From: Verrucomicrobiota bacterium | Lineage (GTDB): Bacteria; Verrucomicrobiota; Verrucomicrobiia; Chthoniobacterales; UBA10450 | Length of the DNA: 5,962 nucleotides | NCBI GenBank assembly: GCA_003219395.1 | Contig: QHOR01000152.1 | Span: 1 to 5,962, forward strand | Direction of reading: 5' to 3' | In this document: piece after piece, positions 1 to 5,137 of the stretch | Layout of the letters: each line of letters begins with the position of its first letter | How positions within the stretch are numbered: the first letter of the stretch is position 1 | Notes under the pieces: model-generated | What the model saw: the letters and a program-made list of their open reading frames with translations, nothing else | Told to the model about the DNA's origin: nothing | The model's database searches: none | Position numbers and translations under genes: made by a program

Positions 1-119
1 TGCTCGATGCGTTTAGAGTCAGAAGTGCTTTCCGCTGCGGCCGGTTGAATGGGCGTGAGCAGCAGTGTCAAAACGACAGCGCCGGTCGGATATAACAAAA
101 AGAATTTTGTAATCGGCAT
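1..119 (-). CDS. N-terminal fragment of a secreted or outer-membrane protein (signal peptide visible)
   Basis: The ATG at 119-117 opens a frame of 39 codons that runs off the left edge, so only the N-terminus is visible. It begins MPITKFFLLY: a short n-region with Lys5, a hydrophobic core over residues 6-24, then PAAA (26-29). This is a typical signal peptidase I site with predicted cleavage after Ala29. The mature part starts ESTSDSKRIE, polar and charged like the start of a coiled coil. The start is well supported: AGGAG lies 5 bases upstream, and only 7 bases separate it from the rrf2 stop, so the two genes are probably co-transcribed and translationally coupled. The function cannot be told from the signal peptide. 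A porin or other envelope protein whose mature chain begins with a short coiled coil is one guess. Export is fairly secure, identity is not. Confidence 0.72.
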   Translation of the reverse strand, partial: MPITKFFLLYPTGAVVLTLLLTPIQPAAAESTSDSKRIE

Positions 120-121
120 AA

Positions 122-128
122 TTCTCCT
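122..128 (-). promoter_or_regulatory. Ribosome binding site overlapping the rrf2 stop codon
   Basis: The minus strand reads AGGAGAA over 128-122, ending two bases before the ATG at 119. Its AG comes from the TAG stop of the Rrf2 gene (129-127). Ribosomes terminating on rrf2 therefore release directly on the start site of the secreted protein, an arrangement typical of translational coupling. Confidence 0.75.
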
Positions 129-735
129 ATGTAGCCGCATGTTTACCGCGGCCATTCTGTGACTGACCCCCACGGGACCCTGCAAACCGCTTCACCGTCT
201 TCGCGCTGTTCGGCGCCTGATTTGGCAGCTCGATCTCTTTGGACAGGATCGACGCGAGCGCGATCGGCCGATGGAGGAAAGGCGGCGCGACTTTATCGCG
301 GTGATACTTGCGAAGCGTGATCTGGACTATGTCTGCCAGAGTGAACCGATCCACGACTGCGGTGATCGCGTTTCGAACATCGAACATCAACATTCGAAGC
401 CCGCAGTGAATTTCATCGGGACAAGAGCAGCGCGCATAGGATGTTGCGCTGACGCACCGGATAGGTGCCAGCGGACCGTCAATCAACCGGATGACGGCGC
501 CAAACTTTATCCGCCTCATTGGCCGTGCAAGTGAGTAACCGCCGAACTTTCCGCGTCTGCTCTTGATGTATCCAGCGGCCTTGAGCTGCATGAAAATTTG
601 CTCGAGAAATTTGATCGGCAATTTTTCTTTCGTGGCTAACTCGCTTATCTGAAGCATTGGCCATCCCAACTCAGAGGCGAGACCCAGATCGATAAGAGCT
701 CGGAGCGCGTATTCGCCGCGTTTAGAAAGTTTCAT
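127..735 (-). CDS. Rrf2-family transcriptional regulator
   Basis: A 202-residue DNA-binding regulator. The N-terminal winged helix-turn-helix is unmistakable: MKLSKRGEYALRAL (1-14), then the recognition region ISELATKEKLPIKFLEQIF (30-48), then the wing RRGKFGGYSLAR (60-71). Both are hallmarks of the family that includes IscR, CymR and NsrR. Cysteines sit at 94, 103, 105 and 111, where IscR-type proteins bind an Fe-S cluster (three Cys spaced C-x5-C-x5-C). The spacing differs here, so cluster binding is possible but unproven. The protein is longer than the usual 130-165 residues: from about residue 146 it has a basic, Gly/Asn/Arg-rich tail with no recognisable domain. The ATG at 735 is chosen because MKLSKRGEYAL is the canonical start, yet no Shine-Dalgarno precedes it. 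An in-frame upstream ORF ends 21 bases earlier. The coupled downstream gene encodes an exported protein. Sulfur or redox control is common for the family but is inferred here. Confidence 0.92.
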   Translation of the reverse strand: MKLSKRGEYALRALIDLGLASELGWPMLQISELATKEKLPIKFLEQIFMQLKAAGYIKSRRGKFGGYSLARPMRRIKFGAVIRLIDGPLAPIRCVSATSYARCSCPDEIHCGLRMLMFDVRNAITAVVDRFTLADIVQITLRKYHRDKVAPPFLHRPIALASILSKEIELPNQAPNSAKTVKRFAGSRGGQSQNGRGKHAAT

Positions 736-756
736 TTTGACAGGAATGAACGCCGT

Positions 757-873
757 TCAGGCTGCTGGGATGTCGACATCTGATCCAGCGTCCCGAAAAC
801 GCCGCTGGGCTGGCGAACGGATCGCAATGGCCTGATCAATGACAAGCCAAATCAATCCAATTATCTGTTTCAT
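757..873 (-). CDS. Small leader ORF in frame with rrf2 (38 aa, hypothetical)
   Basis: ATG at 873, TGA at 759-757. The product starts MKQIIGLIWLVIDQAIAI, a hydrophobic stretch of about 18 residues that could be a membrane helix or weak signal. It is followed by a polar tail rich in Arg and Asp that ends DIPAA. A good Shine-Dalgarno, GAGGA, sits 6 bases upstream of the ATG, while rrf2 has none. The ORF is in the same reading frame as rrf2: after the TGA come seven sense codons and then the rrf2 ATG. It could be a leader peptide whose translation feeds rrf2, a small membrane protein, or chance. I do not recognise it. Confidence rests on the ribosome binding site and position only. Confidence 0.4.
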   Translation of the reverse strand: MKQIIGLIWLVIDQAIAIRSPAQRRFRDAGSDVDIPAA

Positions 874-885
874 GTTTAGTCCTCG

Positions 886-900
886 AGGCACTGAATGCCT
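886..900 (-). repeat. Short hairpin in the rrf2 leader, next to the small ORF's ribosome binding site
   Basis: AGGCA and TGCCT form a 5-bp stem around a 5-base loop. The overlapping palindrome CCTCGAGG (881-888) contains the GAGG of the small ORF's Shine-Dalgarno, so the two structures are mutually exclusive. This could tune access to the ribosome binding site, but the stems are short and may be chance. Confidence 0.25.
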
Positions 901-921
901 ACTCGTTTAGTATGTTAGTAA

Positions 922-942
922 TCCCTACTAGTATTATAGGGA
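922..942 (-). promoter_or_regulatory. Palindromic operator with embedded -10 box (probable rrf2 promoter)
   Basis: TCCCTA (922-927) and TAGGGA (937-942) are perfect inverted repeats around a 9-base spacer; one further outer position also matches. On the minus strand a perfect TATAAT lies at 938-933, starting within one arm. At the matching distance upstream there is only an A-rich run (962-955) and no TTGACA-like -35. A dimeric regulator bound here would cover the -10 box. Since Rrf2 proteins bind dyad sites and often control their own gene, self-regulation is the simplest reading. TACTA also occurs three times on the minus strand (933-929, 920-916, 912-908), which may belong to the site or mark additional half-sites. 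Confidence 0.5.
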
Positions 943-1095
943 ATCGGATGCAAGCTTTTTTTGGATGCTTTGAATTTGGAGGAAACCGCCGATCCCTCCC
1001 AAATGATGGTTTTACCGAGGCATTGACGACCTCAACCAATTAGAAGCGAGTCACCGCCATGACGAGAGCTCTCCTGGCTTTGCAGCCCGATTTCC
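943..1095. other. Intergenic stretch between the sulfotransferase end and the rrf2 promoter
   Basis: No gene is seen on either strand. GGATGC occurs twice (946-951 and 963-968) flanking an AAGC plus T-run. CTCCTG (1071-1076) and CAGGAG (1097-1102), which spans the sulfotransferase stop, could form a hairpin, but no T-tract follows on the minus strand, so a terminator is not called. Confidence 0.4.
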
Positions 1096-1998
1096 TCAGG
1101 AGCTGTAGCCGAACCGGCAATCGAGCTCCGTCAGTGCGTCCGCAGCATATTTCTGGTCCCGAACCGAAAGATACTCACGATACCCGCCCACTTTTCCACG
1201 CCGTACTTTGAAAGACTCCGGGTCGCGGATGTCGCCTGGATGCAGGATCTTCGAATCAAACACCCCGGCTGCTTCTAATTTTTGCATGTTGTCGAAACGG
1301 GAAAACTCCACGGCCTCCTGAAAGATCGACATATCAAGCGTCGTTTCACCGATAAGAGCAAGCAGCTCTCGAAAATGTTCGGCTGGAGCTGCCCGCACCG
1401 CCTCATACCGGATGATCGTGAAATCCTTTCGGCCTGCGAATTCATCAAGCCAGTCGTTCATCGCGCGAACGACGGCGCGGATTCCAAATCTTTTGTCGCG
1501 CAGGAGTTCACTGACCGATTTTTGCTTCACTGCAGCAGCTGCCCTGGGATCGCGTCGCGTCATTTGTAGGTAGAGAGAGACGAAACAGTCCCGAGGGTCC
1601 CGCACTAGCAGGATAATCGTGGCTTTTCGAAGTTCTCTTCTGGGAACGAGGTATTTGCCGCGCAAGCGGTCCCAGCGATTGCCCTTCGTCCTATGTTCAA
1701 AACGATCGTGGGAGAATATTACCCGGGGAAAACCTGGATGATCGTACCGGCCAGGTTGGAGGGTGAAATCGAGACCGTGACGCTTGCATAAGTAAGCGCA
1801 AAGAAATGTTCGGATCCATGTGCGTCCGCTTTTTGGCGTTGAAAGAATCAGGACCTCGCCACCGGAAAGCAGCTTGGCGCGACTACTGAAGTTTCGGCGC
1901 GTCCACCGAAGAGAGCGCCGCAAGAGTCGAGAGACTGGCATGGACTTCTCGGGACGCTCCAAAATTTCGGCGGGCTGAACGGCTTGAGTGGAAGCCAT
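1096..1998 (-). CDS. PAPS-dependent sulfotransferase
   Basis: Transfers a sulfuryl group from 3'-phosphoadenosine-5'-phosphosulfate (PAPS) to an unknown acceptor, probably in the cytoplasm. With the ATG at 1998 it has 300 residues, near the usual size. Family motifs are in order: the 5'-phosphosulfate loop STPKSGRTW (53-61); the probable catalytic His97 in IFSHDRF; the 3'-phosphate-binding segment LVRDPRDCFVSLY (131-143) with Arg133 and Ser141; and the C-terminal PAPS loop RRGKVGGY (266-273), a variant of the RKGxxGxW motif with Tyr for Trp. There is no signal peptide or membrane segment. The frame stays open to a TTG at 2226, but that stretch lies antisense to tmRNA and cannot all be coding. 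ATGs at 2049, 1998 and 1941 are the realistic starts; 1998 has a weak AGG-type ribosome binding site, and 1941 has GAGAAG upstream. The acceptor could be a carbohydrate, lipid or small molecule; the sequence does not say. Confidence 0.85.
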   Translation of the reverse strand: MASTQAVQPAEILERPEKSMPVSRLLRRSLRWTRRNFSSRAKLLSGGEVLILSTPKSGRTWIRTFLCAYLCKRHGLDFTLQPGRYDHPGFPRVIFSHDRFEHRTKGNRWDRLRGKYLVPRRELRKATIILLVRDPRDCFVSLYLQMTRRDPRAAAAVKQKSVSELLRDKRFGIRAVVRAMNDWLDEFAGRKDFTIIRYEAVRAAPAEHFRELLALIGETTLDMSIFQEAVEFSRFDNMQKLEAAGVFDSKILHPGDIRDPESFKVRRGKVGGYREYLSVRDQKYAADALTELDCRFGYSS

Positions 1999-2085
1999 GT
2001 CTGCCTGTTGCGTATCGCCCAAGGATCGCGCTGTTATGTCAATCGCCATTCCAGGAATTGTTCTAGAGCCACACCTCTGCGTATC

Positions 2086-2112
2086 TTGCGCTCCTGTTGC
2101 ATAAGAGCGCAA
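2086..2112. repeat. Perfect 8-bp inverted repeat in the divergent promoter region
   Basis: TTGCGCTC (2086-2093) and GAGCGCAA (2105-2112) are exact reverse complements separated by 11 bases. An extra ATC/GAT match beyond a 3-base bulge extends the dyad. No T-tract follows on either strand, so it is not a simple terminator. Its position over the likely promoter elements fits a protein-binding operator. No known regulator consensus was recognised. Confidence 0.5.
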
Positions 2113-2125
2113 AAAGATGTATCTA
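2097..2125 (+). promoter_or_regulatory. Candidate ssrA promoter
   Basis: TTGCAT (2097-2102) and TATCTA (2120-2125) are separated by 17 bases. Transcription would start near 2132, leaving about 10 bases ahead of the mature tmRNA 5' end, consistent with RNase P processing of the precursor. The -10 match is only partial, so this is tentative. Confidence 0.35.
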
Positions 2126-2141
2126 TTCAAGCACAAAAACA

Positions 2142-2495
2142 GGGGGCGTACTGGCTTCGACTCATTGTTGGAAGCGCAGGCGGCATGTCGAGGATGGTTC
2201 GTTGGCCTCGTTAAAAACCGAACCAAAAAACAAACGCAGACAACGAAGGTCTCGCTCTCGCGGCTTAATTGACCGTGACGTTTGCCGTGGGACGCCTGCT
2301 ACGGCGGCAAACGTGGACAGCAGGCTGGCGAGCCGGCGGAGCGACCGCGCCGGTTCGTGAATCGATTTTGTGGACGCTCGGGAGCCGGCAATGTGCCGGC
2401 GCATGGCTTGGCTCCTCAGAATTTTTCGTCGGATAAACATGTAGATGTTTGCGTGGATAGCGACGAGGACAGGGGTTCAACTCCCCTCGCCTCCA
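2142..2495 (+). ncRNA. ssrA: tmRNA (transfer-messenger RNA)
   Basis: A complete one-piece tmRNA of 354 bases, which rescues ribosomes stalled on broken mRNAs by acting first as alanyl-tRNA and then as a template for a degradation tag. The 5' end GGGGGCG (2142-2148) pairs with CGCCTCC (2488-2494), including one G-U, to form the 7-bp acceptor stem; A2495 is the discriminator. It is followed by GCC, so CCA is not encoded and must be added. The conserved CTGGCTTCGACTC follows the 5' stem. The T-arm is AGGGG-TTCAACT-CCCCT (2471-2487). Pseudoknot 1 pairs CGAGG/CCTCG (2189-2193/2206-2210) and GGTTCG/CGAACC (2196-2201/2219-2224). Pseudoknot 2 pairs 2278-2286/2306-2314 and 2294-2300/2319-2325. Pseudoknot 3 pairs 2331-2338/2348-2355 and 2339-2343/2375-2379. 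GC-rich repeats at 2381-2415 fit a fourth. It is transcribed opposite to its protein-coding neighbours. Confidence 0.96.
2236..2268 (+). CDS. tmRNA tag peptide reading frame (ADNEGLALAA)
   Basis: Lies inside ssrA. GCA at 2236 is taken as the resume codon because it encodes Ala and begins 11 bases after the 3' end of pseudoknot 1, the same geometry as in E. coli tmRNA. Ten codons, ADNEGLALAA, end at TAA (2266-2268). The LALAA end is the classic tag recognised by ClpXP-type proteases. The codon before GCA is AAC, so a tag beginning with Asn-Ala cannot be fully excluded. Confidence 0.85.
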   Translation, partial: ADNEGLALAA

Positions 2496-2498
2496 GCC

Positions 2499-2520
2499 TT
2501 CGCTCTTGAAGCACAGCGAA
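2499..2520 (+). terminator. Hairpin just downstream of tmRNA
   Basis: TTCGCT (2499-2504) and AGCGAA (2515-2520) form a perfect 6-bp stem with a 10-base loop, starting four bases after the tmRNA 3' end. It is followed by A residues rather than T, so it is not a standard intrinsic terminator on this strand. It could help define the 3' end or block read-through from the converging operon. Confidence 0.3.
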
Positions 2521-2553
2521 AAAAGCAAAGGGTGCTACGTCCGAGCAAAGCCC
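2519..2553 (-). terminator. Probable intrinsic terminator of the ABC transporter operon
   Basis: On the minus strand, GGG and TGCT (2553-2551, 2547-2544) pair with AGCA and CCC (2536-2533, 2532-2530). The loop is 7 bases and there is a 3-base bulge. The stem is followed at once by TTTGCTTTTTT (2529-2519). It lies 16 bases after the permease stop. The bulge weakens it, but position and T-tract fit. Confidence 0.5.
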
Positions 2554-2568
2554 GTCCGCCGGATTACA

Positions 2569-5109
2569 TCATTCAGTGCGCAATGCTTTGAGCGGCTCGA
2601 CACGTGTGGCGCGTCGTGCAGGAAAAAAACAGGCAAACATCGCTGCTGCGGCCAGAAGCCCACCGGACATGACTAACGCAAATGGGTCGCTGGGGCTAAC
2701 CTCATAAAGAATCCCAGCGAGAACTCGACCAGCGGCCAATGACAACACAAGACCGATCGTCACGGCGAGCGCAGTTTGAATTGCGCCCTGCCGCATGATT
2801 AAGGCGAAAATGTCCCGGCGATGCGCTCCCAGCGCCATCCTGATTCCAATCTCGCGTGTGCGGCAGGCGACGGCGTATGCCTTTACGCCATACACTCCGA
2901 CAACGGCGAGGAGCAACGCAATTGCGCCAAACACTCCGAAAAGCAACGCGCCGAGACGGACGATCCAGAGGCCGACGCTCTTTTCCGTAAGCTCAGCAAA
3001 CGGCGCAATGCTCAGAATTGGCAGATCGGGATCGATGTTGTGCAACATTTGCCGCAGGGTCCCAATCAATGCGGCCACAGGACGCCGATCTTTCGTGACA
3101 AGCCGCACATGCAGGTAAACGTTGCCGTTGTAGCCTTGTGCAAGCGGAACAAACAGTCGCTGGTTGAGCGTATCATTTTGCACAGAGTGACGATGGCTAC
3201 TAACCACCCCCACCACTAGCAAATCGTTAGGCGAACCATCCTTCGGCGGCAGGGTGTAGCGAATGTGTTGACCGACTGCCTCCGTATCCGGAAAAATTTT
3301 CCTCGCCATCGCGTCATCAATGATCGCAACGCGCGGCATGCTTTTGTTTTCAGCTTCGGCTTGGGTGAAATCGCGCCCGCGCAAAAGCTTTACGCCGATT
3401 GCGTCGAAGTACCCCGGTGTCGTCGCAGTGAAAAGCGCGCCTGCGCCAGGGTCAGGCGCCTTTGGGTCGGTCGGTAGAGTTTCACGCATGGACATAATCC
3501 GCCGCGTGTTTGTGAAGTTGCCGTAGGGTAACATCGTTCCAAGCGCTGCAGTCTTCACACCGGGAAGATCGCGCGCCCGTCTCACAGCCTCGAACATCAG
3601 GCGACGCGCTTCAGCGGGATTCTTTTTGATCAGCGAGAAATCCATCTCGGTAACCAAATCGCCCTCGGCCACAAAGCCGGGATCAAGCCCACTGGCTTTA
3701 AGGGCGCCGCGAAAAAACAACCCGGCGCTGAACAACAGCACGAGCGAAAGCGCAATCTGCGCCATGACCGAAATGTGACGGGCCGCAAAGAAGCGATTGA
3801 ATCGGCCGATGCGCGCCGGCTCACCGATTTGCTGCTTGAGATCGTTAACGAGATCGGCCCTTGTCGCCCTCAGCGCGGGGCCAAGGCTAAAAAGCAAGGT
3901 GGCGATGAGGCAGAAGAGGAAGGTGACTGCGAGAACAGTCGCATCAGGCCGCAATTTGACGACGAATGAAAAATTCATCGAGCCGAGCAGACGCGCGAGC
4001 GAATGCAGCAGCAGATCGTTGCACCAACTACTCACAATGAGGCCAATCAAACCGCCGCAGATTGCGAGCAGGAATCCTTCGCAGAGTAATTGCCGCACAA
4101 TGCGCCAACGCGACGCGCCGACCGCCAACCGTAGCGCGATTTCCTTGGAACGCGCGGCGCCTCGGGCGAGTAGCATGTTCGCAAGATTCAAGCTGGCGAT
4201 AAGCAGGACGGCACCGGCCATTCCCATCAGTAGCGTGCCGACAAGAGTGACCGGTCCATCGTCTTCCGGCGAGGTGCTGATACTGAATCGGGACGGTTTG
4301 TGAAGCTGAAGATCTCTCGCGCCTTCTGCATTAGAGGGCTGAATAGCATTGAATCGCTTCGTGAGCGCCGGCAAACGAGCCTTTGCCGTCTCAATTGTAA
4401 TCCCTGGTCGCAGACGCGCGGTCAGATTGACTGCGTAATTTTTTGGCTCCGCCAGATCATGCAGAGTTTCTGAGTCGGCAAATGCGGAGCCGAGATGCGA
4501 ATGCACGCCGAGCGGCAACCATATATCGGGTGCGACCAGCGCGCTCACCCCGCTAAATCCATCCGGCGTGATACCGATCACGGTGTACTGCTGTCCATTA
4601 ATCAGGAGATTGCTTCCAACGAAGTCATTCCGGCCGCCCATTCGTTTCCAAAATGCATGACTGGCGACCACCACCGGCACATTAGCATTCGGCTGGCTTT
4701 CCTCAGCCGTATAAAAGCGGCCGCGCGCCGGCTGCACGCCCATGAGAGAGAAGTAATTTTCCGAAGTCAGGAAGGCGAAGCTTCGCCGCATCTCGTGATC
4801 GCGACCGATTCCGGCGACCGCGAACTCAATGGCCGCGAGATCAGCAAACAGATCTCTGCCGCTCTCGCACAATTCCCGATATTCCATGTGCGAGAATTGA
4901 CGATAATCATGGTTCGTGTTTTGGCGCGCGGTGAAAAGGTTTACCACTTCTGTTGGCCGCAGCGGAACCATCGGCCGCAACACCACGCTATTGACGAGCG
5001 CGAAAATAGCCGAATTTACGCCGATGCCGAGGGCTAATGTCAGAACCGCCACAGAAGTAAATCCTGGCGATTTACGAAGCTGCCGCAGCGCAAATCGAAA
5101 ATCATTCAT
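2569..5109 (-). CDS. ABC transporter permease, duplicated FtsX/MacB type (ADOP-like)
   Basis: An 846-residue inner-membrane permease of the MacB/FtsX superfamily. The layout is a tandem duplication. The first unit has a transmembrane helix at about 17-44, a large periplasmic MacB core domain at about 45-285, and helices at about 288-314, 341-363 and 390-412. The second unit has a helix at about 445-466, a second core domain at about 470-710, and helices at about 715-745, 772-800 and 808-830. The cytoplasmic coupling motif occurs in both halves: RSKEIALRLAVGASR (320-334) and RTREIGIRMALGAHR (750-764). The opening MNDFRFALRQLRKSPGF and the ending RATRVEPLKALRTE are typical of this family. The ATG at 5109 has GGAG ten bases upstream and is preferred to a TTG at 5175 that would overlap the ATPase. 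Such permeases act as mechanotransducers or exporters rather than classic channels; the substrate is unknown. The gene follows its likely ATPase after 28 bases. Confidence 0.92.
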   Translation of the reverse strand: MNDFRFALRQLRKSPGFTSVAVLTLALGIGVNSAIFALVNSVVLRPMVPLRPTEVVNLFTARQNTNHDYRQFSHMEYRELCESGRDLFADLAAIEFAVAGIGRDHEMRRSFAFLTSENYFSLMGVQPARGRFYTAEESQPNANVPVVVASHAFWKRMGGRNDFVGSNLLINGQQYTVIGITPDGFSGVSALVAPDIWLPLGVHSHLGSAFADSETLHDLAEPKNYAVNLTARLRPGITIETAKARLPALTKRFNAIQPSNAEGARDLQLHKPSRFSISTSPEDDGPVTLVGTLLMGMAGAVLLIASLNLANMLLARGAARSKEIALRLAVGASRWRIVRQLLCEGFLLAICGGLIGLIVSSWCNDLLLHSLARLLGSMNFSFVVKLRPDATVLAVTFLFCLIATLLFSLGPALRATRADLVNDLKQQIGEPARIGRFNRFFAARHISVMAQIALSLVLLFSAGLFFRGALKASGLDPGFVAEGDLVTEMDFSLIKKNPAEARRLMFEAVRRARDLPGVKTAALGTMLPYGNFTNTRRIMSMRETLPTDPKAPDPGAGALFTATTPGYFDAIGVKLLRGRDFTQAEAENKSMPRVAIIDDAMARKIFPDTEAVGQHIRYTLPPKDGSPNDLLVVGVVSSHRHSVQNDTLNQRLFVPLAQGYNGNVYLHVRLVTKDRRPVAALIGTLRQMLHNIDPDLPILSIAPFAELTEKSVGLWIVRLGALLFGVFGAIALLLAVVGVYGVKAYAVACRTREIGIRMALGAHRRDIFALIMRQGAIQTALAVTIGLVLSLAAGRVLAGILYEVSPSDPFALVMSGGLLAAAAMFACFFPARRATRVEPLKALRTE

Positions 5110-5137
5110 GTTTGTTAATCTCCGTTGCCGCGCTTGC

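Larger units (their letters stand above)
1999..2141. promoter_or_regulatory. Divergent promoter region between sulfotransferase and tmRNA
   Basis: Both genes start outward from this stretch. If the sulfotransferase starts at 2049, the region shrinks to 2050-2141. For the minus direction, TTGAAT (2130-2125) with an 18-base spacer to TCTTAT (2106-2101) is a weak candidate promoter. It would overlap the plus-strand tmRNA promoter face to face. Both assignments are by eye and tentative. Confidence 0.4.

Noticed and set aside
1064..1102. Palindrome GAGAGCTCTC (1064-1073) and CTCCTG/CAGGAG hairpin near the sulfotransferase stop, considered as a terminator
   Set aside because: No T-tract follows on the minus strand, and the loop is long with weak pairing.
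2049..2226. Sulfotransferase N-terminus extended to the TTG at 2226
   Set aside because: It overlaps tmRNA and the inverted repeat, would start at TTG without a ribosome binding site, and adds residues not needed by the fold. The ATG at 2049 remains possible but has only a GG three bases upstream.
2162..2528. Minus-strand ORFs of 92 and 87 codons (2162-2440, 2265-2528) and a plus-strand ORF at 2282-2509
   Set aside because: They lie across the tmRNA gene, whose stem pairing and pseudoknots explain the sequence. Their translations are Arg/Pro-rich and resemble no family.
3797..5037. Plus-strand ORFs of 168 and 180 codons opposite the permease
   Set aside because: They are antisense shadows of the well-supported permease gene, with no domain and no ribosome binding site seen.
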